The notes below the pieces were generated by a model. That model searched no databases. It was not told the origin of the DNA and saw only the letters and a list, made by a program, of their open reading frames with translations. The position numbers and the translations under genes were made by a program. A stretch of 23,287 bases of DNA from a bacterium (lineage in GTDB: Bacteria > Bacteroidota > Bacteroidia > Cytophagales > Thermonemataceae), in the NCBI GenBank assembly GCA_025362415.1, contig JANYGM010000481.1:1-23287 (forward strand), written 5' to 3'. Positions 13,118-20,069 of the stretch are shown here, piece by piece (position 1 is the first letter of the stretch; each line of letters starts with the position of its first letter).

Positions 13118-13879
13118 ATGCTAACCATTTTTTTTAAAGAAATTAATACTTTTCTTGGCTCATTGATAGCCTACATTGTGATAGCAGTTTTTCTGATTGC
13201 TATGGGGCTTATGGTGTGGCTTTTCCCTGATACGAATGTGCTTGATGGCGGTTTTGCTAATCTTGATACACTTTTTTCTGTTGCACCTTATATTTTTATG
13301 TTTCTTATTCCTGCTATCACTATGCGGACTTTTGCGGAGGAAAAAAAGACTGGTACAATGGAACTTTTGCTCACACGTCCACTCACAGACTGGAATATTA
13401 TCTTAGGAAAATATTTTGCAAGTTGGATTTTGGTCGTTTTTGCCCTTATTCCAACTATTCTGTACTATTTTACGGTGCGTTATTTGTCTATGGTGGAGGT
13501 CAAAAATAAGGCAAATGAAATTATTTTTGCTAGTAATATGGATTATGCAGGCATTATGGGGTCATATATTGGGCTTGCACTCTTAGGAGCTATATTTACA
13601 GCTATTGGAATTTTTGCATCATCTATCTCCAAAGACCAAATTATTTCTTTTATTTTGGCAGTTTTCCTTTGTTTTTTGATTTATTATGGCTTTACAGCAA
13701 TAGCAAATATCAATAATACTACTGATTTTTCTTACTTTGTGATGCAATTAGGCATAGATTATCATTATAGCTCACTTAGCAAAGGGCTTATTGATTCTAG
13801 AGATATTATTTATTTTTTGAGCGTGATTTTTTTGATGCTTTTAGCCACAAAATTGGTGCTGGGAAGCAGGAAATGGTGA
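13118..13879 (+). CDS. gldF: ABC-2 type permease, gliding-motility GldF-like
   Basis: 253 residues with six predicted membrane segments: about 13-35, 55-69, 97-118, 148-168, 175-197 and 230-247. The motif RTFAEEKKTGTMELLLTRPL after the second segment is the coupling-helix region of ABC-2 permeases, and the overall sequence fits GldF, the permease that with GldG and ATPase GldA forms a transporter linked to gliding in Bacteroidota. gldG is normally the next gene but is not found here; a MORN-repeat gene follows. It could therefore be a stand-alone ABC-2 permease. Preceded by a C/G-run palindrome (13086-13106). Confidence 0.78.
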   Translation: MLTIFFKEINTFLGSLIAYIVIAVFLIAMGLMVWLFPDTNVLDGGFANLDTLFSVAPYIFMFLIPAITMRTFAEEKKTGTMELLLTRPLTDWNIILGKYFASWILVVFALIPTILYYFTVRYLSMVEVKNKANEIIFASNMDYAGIMGSYIGLALLGAIFTAIGIFASSISKDQIISFILAVFLCFLIYYGFTAIANINNTTDFSYFVMQLGIDYHYSSLSKGLIDSRDIIYFLSVIFLMLLATKLVLGSRKW

Positions 13880-13884
13880 TTTTT

Positions 13885-14018
13885 GAGGTACGAGGTTTGA
13901 GGTACGAAGTACGAGTTTGAAGTACGAAAAATATAGTTTTGAAGTTATCCATAAAATTTTAATTTATTGATTATCAATATCTTGTATTCATTCATAATTC
14001 ACAATTCACAATTCATAA
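13885..14018. repeat. GTACGA repeat and TTCATAATTCACAATT repeat in the gldF-MORN gap
   Basis: 13885-13931 iterates GAGGTACGAGGTTTGAGG, GTACGAAGTACGAG and AAGTACGAAAAA. The same repeat appears inverted at 2787-2822. 13983-14018 iterates TTCATAATTCACAATT, a word found also at the ends of the repeats at 551-655 and 8590-8703. The gap has no gene. Confidence 0.55.
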
Positions 14019-14048
14019 TTGATTAGGTATATTTTTTGCTTATATTTG
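14019..14048 (+). promoter_or_regulatory. Bacteroidota sigma-A type promoter for the MORN gene
   Basis: TTG at 14019-14021, a 19-nt spacer, then TATATTTG at 14041-14048, an exact TAnnTTTG box at the right spacing. Transcription would start near 14055, leaving a leader of about 40 nt before the ATG at 14096. Confidence 0.75.
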
Positions 14049-14095
14049 AAAAAACGTACAATAGTCCTTTAACAACTTTTTAGTAATAATTTTCT

Positions 14096-14902
14096 ATGAA
14101 AATCTTTCAAAATAATCTAATCAAAAATAGCCTTATCTTGGCTATATCAATGTTTTTGAGTATATCTGTAGCATCAGCACAATGTAAAAAAGGAAACTGT
14201 ACCAACGGAACAGGCACTTTTCATTATGAAAACGAAACCATTTATGAAGGTGAATGGAAAAATAATGAACGACACGGAAAAGGCGTTTGTACTTGGAAAG
14301 ATGGTACAAAATATGATGGAGAATGGCAAAATGACAAAGAAACTGGACAAGGAAAATGTACTTGGAGTAATGGAGACCGTTATGAAGGAAAATGGCTAAA
14401 TGGTACAAGAGAAGGCTTTGGAGAGTATTTTTATTCTAATGGAGATATTTATAAAGGTGAGTGGCAGAACGGAATGAAACAAGGACAGGGTACAATGTAT
14501 TATGTTAGTGGAGAGCAAAAAGTGGCACAATGGGCGTATGATGCCGTTGTGGAAGCTCCTCGTGTGCCTATAACATACGTATATGTACACGAAGGCAAAA
14601 AGCTAGTAGAGAAAGTTTATTATACAGATAATATTTTTATGTACGAAACACCTAAATTTTCTAAGAAGGAAATGATTGTAGATACTGAAAAATATGATAT
14701 GCACGGAGATTTTGGTGATGGCTCTGCAAAACCAAAACTTAAAGAAAATGCTCGTAGTATTTATTTTAAATTTGAAAAAGCAAAAGGCATTTTTAAATTT
14801 TGGATAGGTACATCAGAAGAAGAAAATGGTAATTACCGCCCTTATCAAATGACACGCCTCAATCCTGACGGCACAAAATCAGTTTTTAAATTGCAAAAAT
14901 AA
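14096..14902 (+). CDS. Exported MORN-repeat protein
   Basis: 268 residues. Signal peptide 1-29 (ends VASAQ), then a short Cys-containing stretch (CKKGNCTNG). Four to five MORN repeats at about 39-148 follow the YEGEWxNxxxxGxGxxxxxxG pattern (EGEWKNNERHGKGVCTWKDG, YDGEWQND, YEGKWLNGTREGFGEYFYSNG, YKGEWQNGMKQGQGTMYY). The C-terminal 120 residues are an unrecognised, probably beta-rich domain. MORN repeats in bacteria often bind lipids or other proteins; here the location is periplasm or outer surface. It has its own promoter and is followed by a palindrome. Confidence 0.88.
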   Translation: MKIFQNNLIKNSLILAISMFLSISVASAQCKKGNCTNGTGTFHYENETIYEGEWKNNERHGKGVCTWKDGTKYDGEWQNDKETGQGKCTWSNGDRYEGKWLNGTREGFGEYFYSNGDIYKGEWQNGMKQGQGTMYYVSGEQKVAQWAYDAVVEAPRVPITYVYVHEGKKLVEKVYYTDNIFMYETPKFSKKEMIVDTEKYDMHGDFGDGSAKPKLKENARSIYFKFEKAKGIFKFWIGTSEEENGNYRPYQMTRLNPDGTKSVFKLQK

Positions 14903-14907
14903 AAGAC

Positions 14908-14999
14908 AGCCCCTAAATCCCCAAAGGGGACTTTAATACATTGTTACGAGAAAACAACTGTATTAAAGTCCCCTTGTGTTATGTGTGGGATTTAGGGCT
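14908..14999. repeat. Long imperfect inverted repeat after the MORN gene
   Basis: The left arm 14908-14940 (AGCCCCTAAATCCCC, AAAGGGGACTTTAATACA) is mirrored by the right arm 14959-14999 (TGTATTAAAGTCCCCT ... GGGATTTAGGGCT) with an 8-base interruption. It looks like a palindromic mobile repeat and could also terminate the MORN transcript. Related C-run/G-run palindromes lie at about 11896, 13086 and 16131. Confidence 0.65.
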
Positions 15000-15009
15000 A
15001 AAACAATTC

Positions 15010-15040
15010 TTGTTTAACTGTAAGATTTTTGTTATCTTTG
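15010..15040 (+). promoter_or_regulatory. Bacteroidota sigma-A type promoter for the isomerase gene
   Basis: TTG at 15010-15012, a 20-nt spacer, then TATCTTTG at 15033-15040. Start of transcription is expected near 15047. The leader of about 85 nt contains an iterated ACTCACAACTCACAACTCAT repeat just before the ATG at 15134. Confidence 0.8.
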
Positions 15041-15097
15041 CACTTTATTTTTAACCTATAATTCAATTAAAATTTAATAGAAGCGTGTTTTGTATTA

Positions 15098-15130
15098 AAC
15101 TCACAACTCACAACTCATAACTCACAACTT
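15098..15130. repeat. Short tandem ACTCACAA repeat in the isomerase leader
   Basis: Four near-identical ACTCACAAC/ACTCATAAC units lie directly upstream of the start codon. The reverse complement occurs at 19817-19851 after the surA-like gene. It replaces any ribosome binding site in this leader. Confidence 0.6.
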
Positions 15131-15133
15131 TTT

Positions 15134-16132
15134 ATGATGTTATCTTTGATAGAAGGATTTATAACGCAACTAAAAAAAGCTATCCAAATTGGTGAAAGTC
15201 AAACACTTAATGCACCAAATAAAGAAATTAAAAATATTGTTGTGGCTGGACTTGGTGGCTCTGGCATTGGCGCAAACATTGTAGAAAGCATCATAGGAAA
15301 TGAGCTAAAAGTACCTTTTATCATCACAAAAAATTATGATTTGCCTAATTTTGTAGATGAAAATACACTTTTTATTGCCTCTTCTTTCTCTGGAAATACA
15401 GAAGAAACGCTTGCAGTAGTAGAAAAAGCACTAATACGAAACCCTAAAATAGCCTTTATTACTGCAGGCGGGAAATTATTAGAACTTGCAAAAGAAAAAG
15501 GTTTTGATTATGTCCAAATTCCTAATGAAGCACCTTGTCCTCGTGCTTTTTTAGCGTATTCTTTTGTACAGTTGTTATATGTTTTGAAAAATTATAAAAT
15601 GATTTCTGATGCGTTTGTGCCTGATTTGCATAAAAGTGTGAGTTTGCTTATTTCAGAAGAAAATAACCTTAAAAATACAGCAAAAAAATTAGCAGAAAGT
15701 TTTTTTGAAAAAATGCCTTTTGTGTATTCTGATAGTAGGTTTGCAGCTGTTGTAACACGTCTGCAACAACAAATCAACGAAAATTCTAAGCAACTTTTGC
15801 ACCATAATATCCTGCCAGAAATGAACCACAATGAGCTTGTTGGTTGGGAAGGAAATGCAGCACAATACAAAAATAATGCTGTTGCACTTGTAAAAAGTTC
15901 GTTTGACAATGAGCGTGTACGTGTACGTATGGGCATTTGTGAGCCTATTTGGAAAGCAAAAGCGGCTAATGTAGTTGATATTTTGCCTTTGGGTGAGAGT
16001 TTTTTGGAGCAAAGTTTATATTTAATTTATTTGTTTGATTGGACTTCTTGGTATTTATCAGAACTAAATAAAGTTGATGCTTTTGCCATTGACATCATTA
16101 TTAAGCTAAAAAATGAATTAGCGAAAGTTTAG
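15134..16132 (+). CDS. Bifunctional phosphoglucose/phosphomannose isomerase, SIS domain
   Basis: 332 residues, cytoplasmic. Two SIS subdomains. Key motifs: GLGGSGIG (39-46) and SSFSGNTEET (83-92), both sugar-phosphate binding loops; and EMNHNELVGWE (229-239), the signature of the archaeal-type bifunctional enzymes carrying the catalytic Glu and His. It interconverts glucose-6-phosphate or mannose-6-phosphate with fructose-6-phosphate, linking glycolysis to mannose-based glycans. Length matches the family. The start could be either of the two leading Met codons. Own promoter at 15010-15040. Confidence 0.88.
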   Translation: MMLSLIEGFITQLKKAIQIGESQTLNAPNKEIKNIVVAGLGGSGIGANIVESIIGNELKVPFIITKNYDLPNFVDENTLFIASSFSGNTEETLAVVEKALIRNPKIAFITAGGKLLELAKEKGFDYVQIPNEAPCPRAFLAYSFVQLLYVLKNYKMISDAFVPDLHKSVSLLISEENNLKNTAKKLAESFFEKMPFVYSDSRFAAVVTRLQQQINENSKQLLHHNILPEMNHNELVGWEGNAAQYKNNAVALVKSSFDNERVRVRMGICEPIWKAKAANVVDILPLGESFLEQSLYLIYLFDWTSWYLSELNKVDAFAIDIIIKLKNELAKV

Positions 16133-16222
16133 CCCCCAGCCCCGAAGGGGAGCAATACAAACACATTCCTGTGAAGTCAGGTGTTTCCACCTGACTTCAA
16201 TAAACACAAGAAATTTACAGTT

Positions 16223-16423
16223 ATGGACATACAAGTAATAAATATAGATAAAGATATTTTAGGTGGAACACCTGTATTTTTTGGTACAAGAGTTCCTATA
16301 AAAAATCTTTTTGATTATTTAGAAACAGGAGAATCTATTGATGTTTTTCTTGATGACTTTGAAGGTGTTTCTAAAAGCCAAGTGGTACGCCTGCTTGAAA
16401 TGTCCCAAAAATTAATTTGTTGA
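16223..16423 (+). CDS. DUF433 protein (VapB45-type antitoxin-like)
   Basis: 66 residues from ATG 16223. A longer frame opens at 16181, but the DUF433 core starts right after MDIQVINIDKDI, so I choose the later Met. The core ILGGTPVFFGTRVPIKNLFD is the classic DUF433 pattern (GGxPxxxGTRxPV), followed by a helical part ending LLEMSQKL. DUF433 genes commonly pair with a DUF5615/PIN-like toxin directly downstream. Here the matching toxin is a broken relic at 16782, so this is probably an orphan antitoxin. Confidence 0.85.
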   Translation: MDIQVINIDKDILGGTPVFFGTRVPIKNLFDYLETGESIDVFLDDFEGVSKSQVVRLLEMSQKLIC

Positions 16424-16498
16424 TAAGAAATAATGTATAATAGCTTGATAATCAAATAATTTAAGTGTTATCTTTTGCAAAAAGTATTATGTATTTTT

Positions 16499-16605
16499 TG
16501 TAGAGACGTTGCTTGCAACGTCTAAACTACTAGATGAAAGGATTATTCTTGTAGGGAACTAAATACAATTTTCTACGCAAAGACGTTGCAAGCAACGTCT
16601 CTACA
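16499..16605. mobile_element. Palindromic GACGTTGC repeat element (MITE-like)
   Basis: Arms 16499-16523 and 16581-16605 are inverted copies of TGTAGAGACGTTGC plus TTGCAACGTCT, each palindromic in itself, around a 57-nt centre with no ORF. It lies between the DUF433 gene and the broken toxin, separating the pair. The rest of 16424-16781 is AT-rich with nothing I can assign. Confidence 0.65.
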
Positions 16606-16781
16606 AACATATTGTGTAAAATTAGTTACCTAAACAGTTAGGAAATACCAACAAATACTGCTTTTAATATTATTTTAAAATATACCTTTTGCACAAAATA
16701 TGACTATAATCATTTGATATACAGTGTATTACATCATATTTAACATCAACAAATTAATTGAAAGCTCAACCAATATTCTGA

Positions 16782-16898
16782 ATGAAAATTTTGCTTGATG
16801 AGTGAGTAACAAAACGTCTTAAAAAATATTTAGAATTATGTTCTAATTATGCGTATTTCTTCACACACGACACACGAGATATAAAATATGATATTTAA
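16782..16898 (+). pseudogene. DUF5615-type (PIN-like) toxin relic with an early nonsense codon
   Basis: From ATG 16782 the frame reads MKILLDE, then TGA (16803-16805), then VTKRLKKYLEL ... YAYFFTHDTRDIKY and a TAA at 16896. DUF5615 proteins typically begin MKILLDE, with acidic residues of the PIN-like site, followed by a basic helix such as LxxRLKxYL; that is what is seen apart from the stop where a Cys or similar codon would be. The C-terminal two thirds are missing. It is the expected partner of the DUF433 gene, now separated by about 360 bp and a palindromic element. The relic ends inside the leader of the next gene. Confidence 0.65.
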
Positions 16899-16917
16899 TA
16901 ATTTAAACAATAAATTT

Positions 16918-17481
16918 ATGTTACAGAAAACCCTCATTCAAAGTAGTAAAATATTACTACTTTCTTTTTGCTTATTTACTATGTTTTCTGGGTGCAAAAC
17001 AACAGTCAATCCAGAAGCTAATCCTGAAACTTTTAGCTTTATGATAAATGGAAAACTTTGGTTACCTCATGGAGTAACATCTCGGATACGAGATCCTAAC
17101 CCTAATCCTCAGATAGCATATTCACAAGCAAATGGGAGTTTGATAATAATTGCTCATATTTACTTAGATGAGTTAGAAAATGGAAATGAAATAAAAGAAA
17201 TGTTCCAAGTATTTACGCACGATGTAAAAGGTGTGGGGGAGTATAATTTTCCAAGTCCCAGTTTGAGTTGGTTTGCTTACTATAATGTATTGGACTTTAG
17301 AGATCATACTTCTAGTGATACTGATTATTATATTTCTACTGGTAAAGTCATTGTTACAAAATTAGATATAACTAATAAGATTGTTGCTGGCACTTTTTCA
17401 TTTAATATTGAAGAAAAACGCACAGGTAAAAAAATCACAATAACAGATGGACGTTTTAATATGCCTTTGATTGTGCTTTAG
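16918..17481 (+). CDS. Lipoprotein of unknown function, DUF6252-like
   Basis: 187 residues from ATG 16918. An ATG at 16888 would lengthen a normal signal peptide and overlaps the toxin relic, so the later Met is preferred. Lipobox: hydrophobic run then FTMFSGC, with the Cys as lipid anchor. The mature part starts with FSFMINGKLWLPHG and ends with GTFSFNIEEKRTGKKITITDGRFN, a pattern that I associate with small Bacteroidota lipoproteins (DUF6252-like: a 'nGkxW' start and 'GTFxF...TDGRF' end). Beta-rich, no enzyme motif. Next gene 42 nt downstream. Confidence 0.7.
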   Translation: MLQKTLIQSSKILLLSFCLFTMFSGCKTTVNPEANPETFSFMINGKLWLPHGVTSRIRDPNPNPQIAYSQANGSLIIIAHIYLDELENGNEIKEMFQVFTHDVKGVGEYNFPSPSLSWFAYYNVLDFRDHTSSDTDYYISTGKVIVTKLDITNKIVAGTFSFNIEEKRTGKKITITDGRFNMPLIVL

Positions 17482-17523
17482 CATAAACTTTTTCCCAGTA
17501 AAATAAAAATTTTCATTTTCAAA

Positions 17524-18378
17524 ATGCCAAACAATTTCCTTAAAATAACCTTACTTTTGCTTTTTTGCATTATTTTTGTTGCTTGTTCCAAAGAAAAAAA
17601 AACAGATAAAATAGTTGCCAGCGTAAAAGATAAAAATCTTTATTTATCTGATTTAAAAGAGATTTTGACAGGCAAAATCACCAAAAAAGATAGCGCAGAA
17701 GTAACCAAAAATTATATTGAAAGCTGGATAAGAAATGAAGTTTTTTTGCTCAACACAAAAGAAATTAGTCCAGAAGATGAAAAAAACATAGAAAAACAAG
17801 TAGAAGATTATAGACAGTCGCTTTTTAGATACAGTTTTGAGAAAAATTATCTCAAAAAAAATATTAAAGAAAACATTTCACAGGCAGAAATAAACGACTT
17901 TTATAGCAAAAATGAAGATGAATTTATGCTCAAACAAAATATTGTTCAAGCATATTTTGCTAAAATTCCTACAAAATCAGTAGAAAAAGAAAATATCAAA
18001 AAACTAATGCTTTCTGATAAAAATGAAGATTTGTTGCTCCTAAAAAATGCTTGTATTGCCAACGCCTCAATGTTTAAGATAGAAGACACCACTTGGGTTG
18101 ATTTTGAGGAACTTGTAAAAAATTCTCCGTTAGAACAAATCACAGATAAAACAAATTTTGTACGTAACAACAGATTTAAAGAAATTTCGGATAGTACAGG
18201 AACGTACTTTTTGAAAATAAAAACCTTCAAAAATGCCAACCAACCTGCGCCACTTGTGTTTGTAGAAGAAAAAATAAAAGCAATGCTTATTATGCAACGC
18301 CGCACTGACGCACTTAGAAAACTAGAAGAAGAACTTTACCAAAAAGCACTCAAAAATAAAGATTTTGAAATAAAATAA
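17524..18378 (+). CDS. SurA-N-like lipoprotein, probable periplasmic folding factor
   Basis: 284 residues. Signal and lipobox LLFCIIFVACS place the lipid-modified Cys at 21. Residues about 30-140 resemble the helical SurA/PpiC N-terminal chaperone domain (IVASVKDKNLYLSDL, then an amphipathic region). The following part is PpiC-related at best, without a clear parvulin active site, and a C-terminal helix closes the chaperone. It stands 93 nt before the larger SurA-like gene, and in Bacteroidota such genes often form small outer-membrane biogenesis operons. Its stop codon overlaps a palindromic repeat. Confidence 0.72.
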   Translation: MPNNFLKITLLLLFCIIFVACSKEKKTDKIVASVKDKNLYLSDLKEILTGKITKKDSAEVTKNYIESWIRNEVFLLNTKEISPEDEKNIEKQVEDYRQSLFRYSFEKNYLKKNIKENISQAEINDFYSKNEDEFMLKQNIVQAYFAKIPTKSVEKENIKKLMLSDKNEDLLLLKNACIANASMFKIEDTTWVDFEELVKNSPLEQITDKTNFVRNNRFKEISDSTGTYFLKIKTFKNANQPAPLVFVEEKIKAMLIMQRRTDALRKLEEELYQKALKNKDFEIK

Positions 18379-18451
18379 CCACCCCCAACCCCTCCTTAGG
18401 AAGGATGCGAGTTTTGTTCCACTCCTTTTCAAGGAGGGGTTAGGGGTGGTT
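18377..18451. repeat. Palindromic repeat CCACCCCTAACCCCTCCTT, intergenic copy
   Basis: Arms 18377-18397 and 18431-18451 are 21-bp inverted copies with one mismatch. The left arm overlaps the last bases of the stop codon of the upstream gene. The same arm sequence occurs inside the coding region of the glycosyltransferase at 22655-22675, so it is a mobile palindromic family. Confidence 0.75.
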
Positions 18452-18471
18452 GAAAAATAAACCAACAACCA

Positions 18472-19815
18472 ATGAAAAAAATAATCTTATGCCTGCTTAT
18501 GTGTACCTTATATATACACACAAAAGCCCAACAAACTTCTTTAGACCGTATAATTGTAAAGATTGACAATCAAATCATTACGGAATCCGACCTTACGCTT
18601 AATTTTCTGCAACTCGTAGCAGACAAGCAAATCAAAAATACGCCAGAAGCCAAGTGCCAAGTACTTCGTGGAATGGCTATCAACAAACTTTTTATGGCAA
18701 AAGCTGAAATTGATTCTGTTATTGTGGCTGATGCAATTATTGATTTGGAAACAGACCAACGTATAGCCTCACTTATGAACGGAATTACTATTGAAGAAAT
18801 AGAAAAACGCTATGGAAAGAAGCTAGATGTACTTAAATCAGAGTTGCGCCAATCTCTCAAAGAACAAAAAATTGCAGGAATGATGCGTGAGCGCATTGCT
18901 AAAAATGCAGAGGTTACGCCAAGTGAGGTGAGAAAGTTTTTTGAGCGTATTCCTACGGATAGTTTGCCAATGTTCCCAAAAGAGGTAGAAGTTGGACAAA
19001 TTGTCAAAATTCCACAAATCAATAGAGAGGAAAAACTACGTATTAAAAATAATTTAATTGAAATTCGTAAGCGTATTGTGGATAAAGGAGAAAGTTTTGA
19101 AGATTTGGCTAAACTTTATTGTGAAGATGGCTCTCGTGAAAAAGGTGGAGATTTGGACTGGCAAAAACGTGGTAATTTTGTAGCAGAATTTGAGGCGGTT
19201 GTTTTCCGTATGAAACCAGGAGAACTTTCAGGAGTGATAGAAACACAATTTGGGTATCATATTATCAAACTTATTGCAAGACGTGGAGATGAATTTAATT
19301 GCAAACATATCTTAATGATGCCTGACTGGACAAAAGTAGAAACAGAACCAGCACGCTTATTTTTGGATAGTTTGGCACAAAGAATTAGAACTGATAGTAT
19401 CAAATTTGAGAAAGCAGCAGCACTTTATTCTGATGATAAAGGCGCAAATTCTATGCAAACATCAAGTAATGGCGGTTATATTTCTTCTCCTGATGGTTCT
19501 AGACGTGTTGCTATGCAAACATTAGACTCTTTTGTATTTTTTGCAATAGATACAATGACTGTTGGAAACATCTCCGCACCACTTAGTTACCGTACACAAG
19601 ATGGCAAAATGGCTTACCGTATTTTGTACCTAAAACAACGCTACGCCACACATCAAGCAGATTTAAAGCAAGATTATACACGTTTGTATCAAGCAACACT
19701 CAACGAAAAACGTAATCAAATGCTTCTAAAATGGTTTAGAAAGGCAAAAGATGATGTTTTTATAGACATTGACCCAGAATATAAGGGCTGTAACTTTTTT
19801 GGAGAAACAGAATAA
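18472..19815 (+). CDS. surA: SurA-like periplasmic chaperone and peptidyl-prolyl isomerase with two parvulin domains
   Basis: 447 residues with signal peptide 1-20 (ends HTKAQ). The SurA N-terminal chaperone domain at about 22-160 begins LDRIIVKIDNQIITESDL. Parvulin (PpiC) domain 1 at about 171-268 contains FEDLAKLYCEDGSREKGGDL, FxxAVFRMKPGELSGVIETQFGYHIIKL; domain 2 at about 276-375 starts CKHILMM and contains FEKAAALYSDD..., GGYI. It helps outer-membrane proteins fold. Length and order match SurA. Second gene of a pair with the SurA-N-like lipoprotein. Confidence 0.88.
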   Translation: MKKIILCLLMCTLYIHTKAQQTSLDRIIVKIDNQIITESDLTLNFLQLVADKQIKNTPEAKCQVLRGMAINKLFMAKAEIDSVIVADAIIDLETDQRIASLMNGITIEEIEKRYGKKLDVLKSELRQSLKEQKIAGMMRERIAKNAEVTPSEVRKFFERIPTDSLPMFPKEVEVGQIVKIPQINREEKLRIKNNLIEIRKRIVDKGESFEDLAKLYCEDGSREKGGDLDWQKRGNFVAEFEAVVFRMKPGELSGVIETQFGYHIIKLIARRGDEFNCKHILMMPDWTKVETEPARLFLDSLAQRIRTDSIKFEKAAALYSDDKGANSMQTSSNGGYISSPDGSRRVAMQTLDSFVFFAIDTMTVGNISAPLSYRTQDGKMAYRILYLKQRYATHQADLKQDYTRLYQATLNEKRNQMLLKWFRKAKDDVFIDIDPEYKGCNFFGETE

Positions 19816-19816
19816 G

Positions 19817-19851
19817 TTGTGAGTTTTCAGTTGTGAATTGTGAGTTATGTT
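19817..19851. repeat. GTTGTGAG repeat after the surA-like gene
   Basis: GTTGTGAGTTTTCAGTTGTG and the following AATTGTGAGTTAT are the reverse complement of the ACTCACAA repeat at 15098-15130. The 254-bp gap up to rpsA otherwise holds direct repeats of TTCTTAGTG and a terminator hairpin. Confidence 0.55.
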
Positions 19852-19975
19852 GTATTTCTTAGTGCCTACTTAGTGTGTATTTCTTAATGTTCTTAGTGAT
19901 AAGAAAAAGAACTTAGAAATTTACTAAAATCTTTTCAAAATACTTGTAAATTTCATTTTTTTTTACCAATTTTGC

Positions 19976-20004
19976 AATCCGTTACAAAAAGTAACGGATT
20001 TTTT
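19976..20004 (+). terminator. Intrinsic terminator upstream of rpsA
   Basis: AATCCGTTAC-AAAAA-GTAACGGATT followed by TTTT. It ends the surA-like transcript and separates it from rpsA. Confidence 0.82.
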
Positions 20005-20069
20005 ACATTATTCCCACAAATTCAGTACCTATTGCTCTACGTACTGACGTAACAAGAGCCACAAATTAT

